From assembly GCA_947627085.1 (NCBI GenBank), contig CANQUO010000015.1, forward strand, positions 1-18,070: a stretch of 18,070 nucleotides of DNA, written 5' to 3'. Position 1 is the first letter of the stretch, and each line of letters begins with the position of its first letter. Below are positions 6,301 through 12,513 of the stretch, piece after piece. Under the pieces are notes generated by a model. That model ran no database searches. It worked only from the letters and a program-made list of their open reading frames with translations, and was not told the origin of the DNA. The DNA is from an uncultured Oscillospiraceae bacterium. Its GTDB lineage: Bacteria; Bacillota; Clostridia; Oscillospirales; Oscillospiraceae. The translations under genes were made by a program, and so were the position numbers.

Positions 6301-6972
6301 TTAAATATACTTCCCCGCCTCCCGGACACTCAGCTTGTCCATTTTGTCCATGTGCCTTATTAGAAAGTCCCGCACCCACTCAGGGCCGGTCTTGGAGTAG
6401 TCCCGGAGGGCCCAGCCGATGGCCTTGTTTATGAAAAACTCATCGCTTCCCAGATTATTAAGTATGATCTCTTCCAAAAGCTCTGTATCCGTCCTGTCCC
6501 TTCGGCCAAGCTGGTGGTCGATGGCTATACGGCGTATCCAAAAGTCCCCGTCCGTGGACCAGGCCCGCATAAGCTCGTCCATTCTCCTGTCGGAAAGGGC
6601 GATGGACCCCACCACCCGGTTCAAAAGGTCGATGGAATCCCACCACTGCCTTGTCCGGGCGTACCTCTCGACGCGTATCATGTCCTCATAGCCCAGGGCT
6701 TTTCGTAGCTCATAGAGGTGATCCGTGACGAAATACTGTAATTCCCGGTGCTCGTCCTCCCAGCATAAGTCTATGAGCCCCCAGTCCGGCTTGCCGGCTT
6801 TTTTCTGCTTTTTGAGAAGGTCTTTATATATCGCCTTTCGCTCCGGCATGGGGATACCGTAAAATACGAACCGGTTCCTCATATACGCCGCCATCTCCAC
6901 GGCCTTTACCGGGTCGGCCTTCTTCTCGAAGGTCGTTTTCAGTTCATTATATATATCCGTTTTGTCCGTCAT
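6301..6972 (-). CDS. DNA alkylation repair protein, AlkD-like HEAT-repeat glycosylase
   Basis: AlkD enzymes excise positively charged alkylated bases such as 3-methyladenine and 7-methylguanine using a curved array of HEAT-like helices. The 223-residue length fits the family. Residues that match the Bacillus cereus AlkD active region by motif are W111 and D115 in QWWDSID, R148 in FWIRRIAI, and W187 in GWALRDYSKTG. The segments RIAIDHQLGRRDRTD and EFFINKAIGWALR are strongly typical. The start ATG at 6972 overlaps the stop of the cysteine desulfurase gene (ATGA), so translation is probably coupled. No nearby alkylation regulator such as Ada is visible; it appears to be expressed as a passenger of the desulfurase promoter. 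Confidence 0.93.
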   Translation of the reverse strand: MTDKTDIYNELKTTFEKKADPVKAVEMAAYMRNRFVFYGIPMPERKAIYKDLLKKQKKAGKPDWGLIDLCWEDEHRELQYFVTDHLYELRKALGYEDMIRVERYARTRQWWDSIDLLNRVVGSIALSDRRMDELMRAWSTDGDFWIRRIAIDHQLGRRDRTDTELLEEIILNNLGSDEFFINKAIGWALRDYSKTGPEWVRDFLIRHMDKMDKLSVREAGKYI

Positions 6973-8108
6973 TTTATCTTCACCCTCAAAGTCTCAGACG
7001 CCGCTTTCAGCTCCCGGATGAAGATGTCCGCCTCCTCCGCGGTGGAGTAGCGTGAGAGGCTTATTCTTATGGCCCCGTCTATGGTCTCCGGGCTCTCCCC
7101 CATGGCCTCCAGCACGTGGCTTCTGGCGCCCTTCTTGCAGGCGGAGCTTTTTGACACACATATCCCCTTAGCGTCCAAGAGGTTCATTATGACCTCGCTT
7201 TTATACCCGGGAAGGGATATGCCGAGGATATGGGGCGCGGCGCTGTCGCCGATGACGCGAAGGCCCGGTATGGCGTTCAAAAGCCCGGTTTTAAGGTGCT
7301 CCTTAAGCTCCTCCATGCGTTTTACATCCTCATTAAAGGCGGCCTTTCCGACTCTCGCCGCCGCGCCGAAGCCGAGGATGGCCGGCATGGGCTCGGTCCC
7401 GGGTCTTATGCCTCCCTCCTGCCCGCCGCCGGCGACCATACCGGGGAGACGCAGGCCCCGCCGCACATAGAGCGCCCCCGCGCCCTTTGGCCCGTGGATT
7501 TTGTGAGAGCTGACGGTAAGCATGTCGACACCCAGCTTTTTCGGTGTGAAGGGCACCTTCAAAAGGGCCTGCACGCAGTCGGAGTGGATAAGTACGTTGG
7601 GATTTGTCCGCTTTACCGCCGATGATATACCGGCTATGTCCGTCGCCGCCCCGGTCTCGTTATTTACAAGCATCAGCGATATGAGCCCCGTGTCCTCCCG
7701 GAGGGCCTCCAGGACCTGGGAGACCCTGATAGCGCCGCTCCTGTCCGGCTTTAAAAACGTGATCTCGTAGCCCCGGCCCTGAAGCTGCTGGCAGGTCCTT
7801 CTCACCGCGTCGTGCTCGGCCTCTGAGGTGATTATGTGGCGGTAGCGGTGCCGCTGAATATACGCCCCGCCGCGTATGGCCATATTGTCCGCCTCCGTGC
7901 CGCCGGAGGTGAAGATAAGCTCGGAGCTTTCGCACCCCACCGCCGTGGCCACGCCCTCCCGGGCGGACTTAAGCTCCGCCGCCGCCGCTCTCCCCAGAGC
8001 GTGTCCCGAGGAGGGGTTGCCGTAGCCCTCGTGCATCGCGTTTATGACCGCCTCCACCGCCTCCGGGCAGGGGCGCGTGGTGGCGGCGTTGTCAAAATAA
8101 ATAGTCAT
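6969..8108 (-). CDS. Cysteine desulfurase, NifS/IscS family
   Basis: This PLP enzyme removes sulfur from cysteine as a persulfide for Fe-S clusters, thio-tRNA or other thio-cofactors. The 379-residue protein shows YFDNAATT at the N-terminus, TSGGTEADN, H99 stacking on PLP in SEAEHDAV, D177 in HSDCVQ, the Schiff-base K203 in SSHKIHGPKG, and the persulfide cysteine C324 in SKSSACKKG. The short loop before C324 and the SSACKKG form differ from IscS of enterics, but resemble clostridial NifS-like enzymes. The ATG at 8108 has AAGGTGAT upstream. It is the first gene of its unit, and no IscU or IscR partner is adjacent. The divergently transcribed neighbour encodes MtaB, an Fe-S methylthiotransferase that consumes sulfur; a functional link is plausible but unproven. 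Confidence 0.93.
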   Translation of the reverse strand: MTIYFDNAATTRPCPEAVEAVINAMHEGYGNPSSGHALGRAAAAELKSAREGVATAVGCESSELIFTSGGTEADNMAIRGGAYIQRHRYRHIITSEAEHDAVRRTCQQLQGRGYEITFLKPDRSGAIRVSQVLEALREDTGLISLMLVNNETGAATDIAGISSAVKRTNPNVLIHSDCVQALLKVPFTPKKLGVDMLTVSSHKIHGPKGAGALYVRRGLRLPGMVAGGGQEGGIRPGTEPMPAILGFGAAARVGKAAFNEDVKRMEELKEHLKTGLLNAIPGLRVIGDSAAPHILGISLPGYKSEVIMNLLDAKGICVSKSSACKKGARSHVLEAMGESPETIDGAIRISLSRYSTAEEADIFIRELKAASETLRVKIK

Positions 8109-8136
8109 CTTATCACCTTGATTTTGCGTTGAAGTT

Positions 8137-8166
8137 ATAATATAATCTATTAATCAAATCGCCCAA
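8137..8166 (-). promoter_or_regulatory. Possible promoter of the cysteine desulfurase unit
   Basis: On the minus strand, TTGGGC (8161-8166) is followed 18 bp later by TATTAT (8137-8142), 29 bp before the ATG. An overlapping TATAAC is an alternative -10. The match is moderate. Confidence 0.4.
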
Positions 8167-8180
8167 AAACTCATATCGAT

Positions 8181-8213
8181 ATTTTTTCCGGCGACATGTG
8201 CGTCGGAAAAAAT
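8181..8213 (+). repeat. Conserved-loop stem-loop, copy 2
   Basis: Left arm ATTTTTTCCGGC, loop GACATGTGC, right arm GTCGGAAAAAAT: 12 bp with one G-T pair. The loop is identical to copy 1. Confidence 0.85.
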
Positions 8214-8226
8214 ACCCCCTTGCCTA

Positions 8227-8245
8227 AAAAGGTCGCAGGCCTTTT
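8227..8245. repeat. GGCC-type hairpin with A and T tracts
   Basis: Arms AAAAGGTC and GGCCTTTT around GCA, with one T-G pair. Same design as the hairpins at 5578-5597, 8425-8445 and 8456-8474. Confidence 0.7.
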
Positions 8246-8273
8246 CAGATTGTCAAAAAACTCAAATTTAATC

Positions 8274-8306
8274 AATTTTCGCGGCGACATGCGCGTCGCG
8301 AAAATT
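8274..8306 (+). repeat. Conserved-loop stem-loop, copy 3
   Basis: Left arm AATTTTCGCGGC, loop GACATGCGC, right arm GTCGCGAAAATT: 12 bp with a G-T pair in the same place as copy 2. The loop differs at one base; the stem differs at several paired positions. Confidence 0.85.
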
Positions 8307-8313
8307 ACCTTTT

Positions 8314-8355
8314 GTCACGCAAGTGTGCCGCCTTCGGCGGCGCGCGCGGCGTGAC
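8314..8355. repeat. Two-part hairpin inside the long composite repeat
   Basis: Outer arms GTCACGC (8314-8320) and GCGTGAC (8349-8355), inner arms GCCGCC (8327-8332) and GGCGGC (8336-8341). Confidence 0.75.
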
Positions 8356-8359
8356 GGCA

Positions 8360-8405
8360 GGAAAAATTTGCGAATAGGTCCGCAGACCTTTTCGCGAATT
8401 TTTCC
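8360..8405. repeat. Long two-part hairpin inside the composite repeat
   Basis: Outer 15-bp stem from GGAAAAATTTGCGAA (8360-8374) to TTCGCGAATTTTTCC (8391-8405) with one T-G pair, inner GGTC/GACC (8377-8380, 8385-8388). Confidence 0.8.
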
Positions 8406-8424
8406 GCACGTTCCCCTTTGTCGG

Positions 8425-8445
8425 AAAAAGGCCAAGGGCCTTTTT
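8425..8445. repeat. GGCC-type hairpin, terminator-like on both strands
   Basis: Arms AAAAAGGCC and GGCCTTTTT around AAG, extended by TGTC/GACA outside. The equivalent hairpin of the other composite copy lies at 5574-5602. Confidence 0.75.
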
Positions 8446-8455
8446 CGACAGTCTA

Positions 8456-8474
8456 AAAAGGCCGAAGGCCTTTT
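8456..8474. repeat. GGCC-type hairpin, terminator-like on both strands
   Basis: Arms AAAAGGCC and GGCCTTTT around GAA. It lies about 50 bp before the mtaB start codon, next to where the mtaB promoter should be. Confidence 0.7.
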
Positions 8475-8522
8475 CAGGCAGGCTTAATTATACACCGATT
8501 TTTACGATTGGACAAGACTATT

Positions 8523-9812
8523 ATGAGGATACACATACACACACTGGGCTGTAAGGTGAACCAGTTTGAATCCCAGGCCATGGAGACCATGCTGACGGAC
8601 CTCGGCCACGAGGTCACCCCGGATGAGACGGGCCTTGACGCAGTTATCATCAACACCTGCGCCGTCACCGGCGAGGCCGCCCGAAAATCACGTCAGGCCG
8701 TCCGGCATTTCAGGGAGCAAAACCCCGGGGCCATAATCGCCATATGCGGCTGTTGGAGCCAGGCGGAGGCCAAAAGCGCCGCGCGTCTCGGTGACATAGT
8801 ATTCGGCAGCGCCGACCGGGCGGGCCTCGTCCGCGCCCTTGACAGCGCCCTTCACGAGAGGGCCTGCACCGTCCGCGTGGACGACGCCTTCTCCCGACGC
8901 TCCTTTGAGCTCCTCCCCGCCGGGAGCCCGGAGGGCCGCACCCGGGCGCTTTTAAAGATTGAGGACGGCTGTGTGAACTTTTGCTCCTACTGCATCATAC
9001 CCTATACCCGGGGCCGCGTCCGCTCGCTTAAGACGGATAAGTGCGCCGCTGAGGCGCGAGAACTTGCAAAGAAGGGCTATAAGGAGATAGTCCTCACGGG
9101 CATCGAGATCGCCTCCTACGGTTCCGACCTTCCCGAAAAGCCCACCCTCGCCGGCGCCGTGGAGGCCGTGGCCAAGGCCGCGCCGGAGTGCAGGATACGC
9201 TTAGGGTCCTTAGAGCCGGGAGTCGTGACGGAGGACTTTTGCCGGAGGCTTTCCGCTCTTTCAAACCTGTGCCCGCACTTTCACCTGTCGCTGCAAAGCG
9301 GCTGTGACAGGACCTTAGATGCCATGCGGCGAAAATACGACACCGCCAGGTTTTATGAGTCCGTAGAGCTTTTGCGAAAATACTTCCCCAACTGCGGCAT
9401 AACGGCGGACCTCATCACCGGCTTTCCGGGTGAGACCGATGCCGATTTCGACGCCACGCTGAAATTCATCGAAAAATGCGCCTTCTCCTCCATGCACGTA
9501 TTCCCCTACTCCGTCCGGGAGGGCACCGTGGCCGCGAAAATGGAAAACCAGGTGCCGAAGGCCGATAAGCACCGCCGGGCCCGTGTCGCCGCCGCGCTGG
9601 CAAAGCGGATGAAAAATGAATTTCTCTTATCCCAGGTGGGCCTTACGACGCCCGTACTTTTCGAGCAGGAGACGGCCCCCGGTGTCTGGACCGGCCACAC
9701 GGGAAACTACTGTCAGGTCAGCGCCAGGGGGGAGAAGCTCCACAACGCTGTGGTAAATGTACAAATAACCGGCGTATCCGGCGGGGCGCTTTGGGGAAAT
9801 GTCCTCTTGTAA
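8523..9812 (+). CDS. mtaB: tRNA t6A37 methylthiotransferase MtaB
   Basis: MtaB is a radical-SAM enzyme that converts t6A37 of tRNAs reading ANN codons to ms2t6A, using two [4Fe-4S] clusters. The 429-residue protein begins MRIHIHTLGCKVNQFES, the MtaB signature. The N-terminal cluster ligands are C10, C46 (NTCAVT) and C77 (GCWSQ). The radical-SAM cluster is C150, C154 and C157 in DGCVNFCSYCIIPYTRGR. SLEPGVV, HFHLSLQSGCDRTL, TADLITGFPGET and HVFPYSVREGT follow in family order, and the end has a TRAM-like domain. The ATG at 8523 is preferred over the TTG at 8508 because it gives the standard N-terminus, although no clear Shine-Dalgarno precedes it. It stands divergent from the cysteine desulfurase across the repeat region. 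Confidence 0.94.
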   Translation: MRIHIHTLGCKVNQFESQAMETMLTDLGHEVTPDETGLDAVIINTCAVTGEAARKSRQAVRHFREQNPGAIIAICGCWSQAEAKSAARLGDIVFGSADRAGLVRALDSALHERACTVRVDDAFSRRSFELLPAGSPEGRTRALLKIEDGCVNFCSYCIIPYTRGRVRSLKTDKCAAEARELAKKGYKEIVLTGIEIASYGSDLPEKPTLAGAVEAVAKAAPECRIRLGSLEPGVVTEDFCRRLSALSNLCPHFHLSLQSGCDRTLDAMRRKYDTARFYESVELLRKYFPNCGITADLITGFPGETDADFDATLKFIEKCAFSSMHVFPYSVREGTVAAKMENQVPKADKHRRARVAAALAKRMKNEFLLSQVGLTTPVLFEQETAPGVWTGHTGNYCQVSARGEKLHNAVVNVQITGVSGGALWGNVLL

Positions 9813-9835
9813 ATCCTCATGTTTTTATGTATAAT
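9807..9835 (+). promoter_or_regulatory. Sigma-A-type promoter of serC-serA
   Basis: TTGTAA (9807-9812, overlapping the mtaB stop codon) is followed 17 bp later by a perfect TATAAT (9830-9835). The expected transcription start is near 9842, immediately before the inverted-repeat element, so the element would be transcribed as the serC leader. Confidence 0.7.
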
Positions 9836-9843
9836 TCATCTAA

Positions 9844-10124
9844 TTAAGGCGACGGGAGCCGAACCCGTACCGCTCCGCGCGGGCCCTTTTCGGCGCTTTT
9901 CCGCTTGTCGTCGTTGCCTTGCGTCAGCAAGGCGGCCTCCTCCGCGCGGAAAATCGCTCGAAAATTGCTCCGCGTGGAGTGCGAAGCAGTTTCTGGCGAG
10001 CGGATTTCCGTCCGGGCAAGGAAAAGCCCGCGGGGAATACTTCCGTATTGCCAAGGGCTTTGACGCCGCACGGGCGCAAATCCGCCGCCAGAAACCGGCG
10101 CGGGTTCGGCTCCCGTCGCCTTAA
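9844..10124 (+). repeat. 281-bp structured element with perfect 24-bp terminal inverted repeats
   Basis: Ends 9844-9867 (TTAAGGCGACGG...) and 10101-10124 (...CCGTCGCCTTAA) are exact reverse complements. Inside are several nested stems: TTTTCCGC/GCGGAAAA (9897-9904, 9946-9953) enclosing GCCTTGC/GCAAGGC (9916-9922, 9927-9933); CTCC/GGAG near 9968-9979; and a right arm with GTTTCTGGCG/CGCCAGAAAC (9989-9998, 10086-10095), CGGATTT/AAATCCG (10001-10007, 10078-10084), AAAGCCC/GGGCTTT (10023-10029, 10055-10061) and AATAC/GTATT (10036-10040, 10045-10049). TTAA at both ends is compatible with a 4-bp target duplication around 20-bp repeats. It has no convincing gene. It fills almost the whole 334-bp gap between mtaB and serC. 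It may be a MITE-like mobile element or a large leader RNA; the sequence cannot decide. Confidence 0.85.
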
Positions 10125-10136
10125 AGAAATTTAAGG
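10119..10136 (+). promoter_or_regulatory. Hairpin overlapping the serC ribosome-binding site
   Basis: CCTTAAA (10119-10125) and TTTAAGG (10130-10136) form a perfect 7-bp stem with a GAAA loop. The 3' arm overlaps the serC Shine-Dalgarno AAGGGGAG (10133-10140). Its 5' arm is the end of the right terminal repeat, so this stem and the outer end of the long 24-bp stem exclude each other. Confidence 0.55.
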
Positions 10137-10146
10137 GGAGAAGTCC

Positions 10147-11235
10147 ATGTTTGAGGAACGTATTTATAACTTTTCCGCCGGCCCCTCCATGCTCCCGGAG
10201 CCGGTTTTGAAAAAGGCCGCCGGCGAGATGCTCAATTTCGGCGGCTCCGGCATGTCCGTCATGGAGATGAGCCACCGTTCAAAGGCGTATCAGGAGATTT
10301 TTGACGAGACGAAGGCGCTGCTCAAAAAGGCCCTCTCCGTCCCCGACACCCACGAGGTGATTTTCATGCAGGGTGGCGCCACCGGCCAGTTTGCCGCCGT
10401 GGCCATGAACCTCATGGGCAGGACCGGGAAGGCCGACTACGCCGTCACCGGTAACTTCTCCAATTTGGCGGCCAAGGAGGCCAAAAAATACGGTCAGGTC
10501 CACATAGCCTGCGACACCTCCGATAAGGGCCACACAGTCATACCCTCTCAGGCCGAGCTTGACCTCACTCCCGGCGCCTCCTACTTCCACTACTGCGCCA
10601 ACAACACCATCTACGGCACCGAGTGGAACTACGTGCCCGGCGTCCCCTGTCCATTGGTTTCGGACATGAGCTCCAATATCCTCTCCCGCCCGGTGGACGT
10701 GTCAAAATACGGCCTTATATACGCCGGAGTACAGAAAAATATGGCCCCCGCCGGTGTGGCCGCGGTCATAATCGATAAAACTCTTGCCGGGAACGAGCTC
10801 CCCTGCACCCCGACGATCTTAAGTTACAAGACCACCATCGACAAGGACTCCATGTACAACACCCCTCCCACCTATAATATCTACATGCTTGGCCTCACCT
10901 TAAAGTGGGTCATAGAGAAAGGCGGCGTGGAGGCCATGGAGGAGCTCCGGGACAAAAGAGCCGGGCTGCTCTATGACTTCATCGACAACTCCGCCCTCTT
11001 CCGTGGCCGCGCGGAGAAGAGCGCCAGGTCGAAGATGAACGTGACCTTCACCACCGGCGATGCCGAGCTTGACGCCAAATTCGTCAAGGAGGCCGCCGCC
11101 GAGGGACTTGTAAGTCTCGCCGGTCACCGCATCGCCGGAGGTATGCGGGCCTCCATATATAACGCCATGCCGGTGGAGGGCGTAAAAAAGCTTGTGGACT
11201 TCATGGGCAAATTTGAAATCGCAAATAAAATCTGA
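10147..11235 (+). CDS. serC: Phosphoserine aminotransferase
   Basis: SerC is a PLP enzyme that transaminates 3-phosphohydroxypyruvate with glutamate to phosphoserine, step two of serine synthesis. The 362-residue protein opens YNFSAGPSMLPEPVL, has MSHRSKAY, the QGGATGQFAAV phosphate/PLP region, YCANNTIYGTEW, VSDMSSNILSRPVDV and the Schiff-base lysine K197 in YAGVQKNMAPAG. MYNTPPTYNIYML and the terminal MRASIYNAMP also match the family closely. The ATG at 10147 has AAGGGGAG 6 nt upstream. serA follows after 19 bp, so the first two steps of serine synthesis are together. Its leader appears to be the 281-bp inverted-repeat element, with the possible ribosome-site hairpin described separately. 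Confidence 0.97.
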   Translation: MFEERIYNFSAGPSMLPEPVLKKAAGEMLNFGGSGMSVMEMSHRSKAYQEIFDETKALLKKALSVPDTHEVIFMQGGATGQFAAVAMNLMGRTGKADYAVTGNFSNLAAKEAKKYGQVHIACDTSDKGHTVIPSQAELDLTPGASYFHYCANNTIYGTEWNYVPGVPCPLVSDMSSNILSRPVDVSKYGLIYAGVQKNMAPAGVAAVIIDKTLAGNELPCTPTILSYKTTIDKDSMYNTPPTYNIYMLGLTLKWVIEKGGVEAMEELRDKRAGLLYDFIDNSALFRGRAEKSARSKMNVTFTTGDAELDAKFVKEAAAEGLVSLAGHRIAGGMRASIYNAMPVEGVKKLVDFMGKFEIANKI

Positions 11236-11254
11236 GCATCAGAGGTAAAATATA

Positions 11255-12430
11255 ATGATAAAGGTAAAGACTATCAACAACATCTCCCCCGCCTGCAAGG
11301 CCATACTTGACAGCAAAAAATACGAGATCGGCGAGGACCTTGTGGACCCCGAGGTCATATTCGTCCGGGCCTCCTCCCTTCTCGACTACGACTTCGGCGA
11401 CAGCCTTCTGTGCGTGGCAAGGGCCGGCATCGGCGTCAACACCATACCGCTGGAGAAGCTGGCCGAGCGGGGCGTGGTGGTGTTCAACACCCCCGGCGGC
11501 AACGCAAACGGCGTAAAGGAGCTATTTTTGATGGCCCTGGGCATGTCCTGCCGGGATATCCTGGGCTCCATACAGTGGGTGCTCAATTTCGACACCAAAG
11601 AGCGCGATGTCAGCGTAGTCATGGAGAAGATAAAGAAAAACTTCGCGGGCCCCGAGTACATGGGCAAGAAGATCGGCGTCATCGGCATGGGCAACGTGGG
11701 CCGCAGGGTGTCGAACATCTGCCAGCATCTGGGCATGGACGTCTACGGTTACGACCCGTATCTGAGCGTTGACGCGGCCTGGGCCATCTCCAACAAGGTG
11801 GTCAGGGTCGACAGGCTGGAGGACCTTTGCGACTGCGACTTCCTCACCCTCCACGTGCCCCTCAACGACGAGACCCGCGACATGGTGGACGCCGAATTTC
11901 TCAGCAAGATGAAGGACGGCGTGCGCATCATAAACTACGCCCGCCAGCAGGTGGTCAACGAGGAGGCCATAAAGGCCGCCCTCAACACCGGCAAGGTGGC
12001 AAGATTCGTCACCGACTTCCCCACCAACACCCTCATCGGCACGAAAAACGTGGTCATGACCCCCCACCTTGGCGGTACCACCTGGGAGAGCGAGGAAAAC
12101 TGCGCGGTCATGGCCGCCCGGGAGGCCCGTGACTACATCGAAAACGGCAATATAAATAACTCCGTAAACTTCGGCAAGGCCGTCATGTCCCCCTCGCGCT
12201 TATCAAGGCTTTGCGTATTCCACAAAAACATCCCCAGCATGATAGCCAAAATAACCGCCGCCGTCTCCGGCGCGGGGCTCAATATCGAGAACATGGTCAA
12301 CTCCTCTTTCAAGGGCAGTAAAATAAGCTACACCATGCTGGAGCTTGGCTCTCAGCCTGACGATACCCTCACGGACGCCGTAAAGGCCATCCACGGCGTC
12401 ATCCGCGTCCGTGTAATCGACGAAAAATAA
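11255..12430 (+). CDS. serA: D-3-phosphoglycerate dehydrogenase, short form with ACT domain
   Basis: SerA oxidises 3-phosphoglycerate with NAD to 3-phosphohydroxypyruvate, the committed step to serine. The 391-residue protein has the substrate-domain segment ARAGIGVNTIPLEKLAERG and VVFNTPGGNANGVKEL, the NAD-binding GMGNVGR at 144-150, YDPYLSVDAAW, active-site R230 in NYARQQVVNEE and H271 in TPHLGGTTWESEENC. Residues from about 318 (RLCVFHKNIPSMIAKITAAV) form a C-terminal ACT domain, the usual serine-feedback module. Two oddities: the usual NxARGG reads NYARQQ, and the Glu expected in the DFPxE segment is Asn258 (DFPTN). Pairing with serC supports the assignment despite this. The ribosome site is GAGGT before the ATG at 11255. 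Confidence 0.93.
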   Translation: MIKVKTINNISPACKAILDSKKYEIGEDLVDPEVIFVRASSLLDYDFGDSLLCVARAGIGVNTIPLEKLAERGVVVFNTPGGNANGVKELFLMALGMSCRDILGSIQWVLNFDTKERDVSVVMEKIKKNFAGPEYMGKKIGVIGMGNVGRRVSNICQHLGMDVYGYDPYLSVDAAWAISNKVVRVDRLEDLCDCDFLTLHVPLNDETRDMVDAEFLSKMKDGVRIINYARQQVVNEEAIKAALNTGKVARFVTDFPTNTLIGTKNVVMTPHLGGTTWESEENCAVMAAREARDYIENGNINNSVNFGKAVMSPSRLSRLCVFHKNIPSMIAKITAAVSGAGLNIENMVNSSFKGSKISYTMLELGSQPDDTLTDAVKAIHGVIRVRVIDEK

Positions 12431-12513
12431 ATCGGACTTCGGCAATCTAACATTTCAGTAAAGGTAACTTCGCCGGCGGGACTTACGTCCGTGCCGTCAA
12501 AAGGAGGCGCGTC

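Larger units (their letters stand above)
8163..8478 (+). repeat. Composite hairpin repeat array (one partial and one long copy) filling a divergent intergenic region
   Basis: Between the two divergent genes, 8109-8522 has no gene. A partial unit (about 8163-8245) has CAAAAACTCA, a conserved-loop stem-loop and a GG-CC hairpin. A longer unit follows at 8247-8454, opening AGATTGTCAAAAAACTCAA and ending TTTTTCGACAGTCT, with a trailing GGCC hairpin to 8478. The longer unit shares order and sequence with 5572-5677 but holds two extra hairpins (8314-8355, 8360-8405). The segment CCGCACGTTCCCCTT is common to both places. Confidence 0.75.

Noticed and set aside
8181..8213. Conserved-loop hairpins as ordinary rho-independent terminators
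   Set aside because: On either strand the T tract precedes and the A tract follows the GC stem, the reverse of what termination needs.
8163..8478. Possible CRISPR array in the repeat-rich intergenic region
   Set aside because: Repeats are hairpin modules of different sizes without regular spacing or unique spacers, and no cas genes are present.
8466..8522. Promoter of mtaB
   Set aside because: A TATACA at 8489-8494 is a possible -10, but no -35 match lies at the right distance, so it is not listed as a feature.
10098..10120. tRNA T-arm-like sequence GCGGGTTCGGCTCCCGT
   Set aside because: The stem and 7-nt loop look like a T arm, but the conserved A58 is G, no anticodon or D arm lies upstream, and the sequence is simply one half of the perfect terminal inverted repeat.
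9844..10275. 143-codon minus-strand frame and shorter frames inside the 281-bp element
   Set aside because: They translate inverted repeats and the antisense of serC, with no ribosome site and low-complexity content.
11522..12067. 181-codon minus-strand frame within serA
   Set aside because: Val/His/Ala-rich antisense shadow of a clear dehydrogenase gene.
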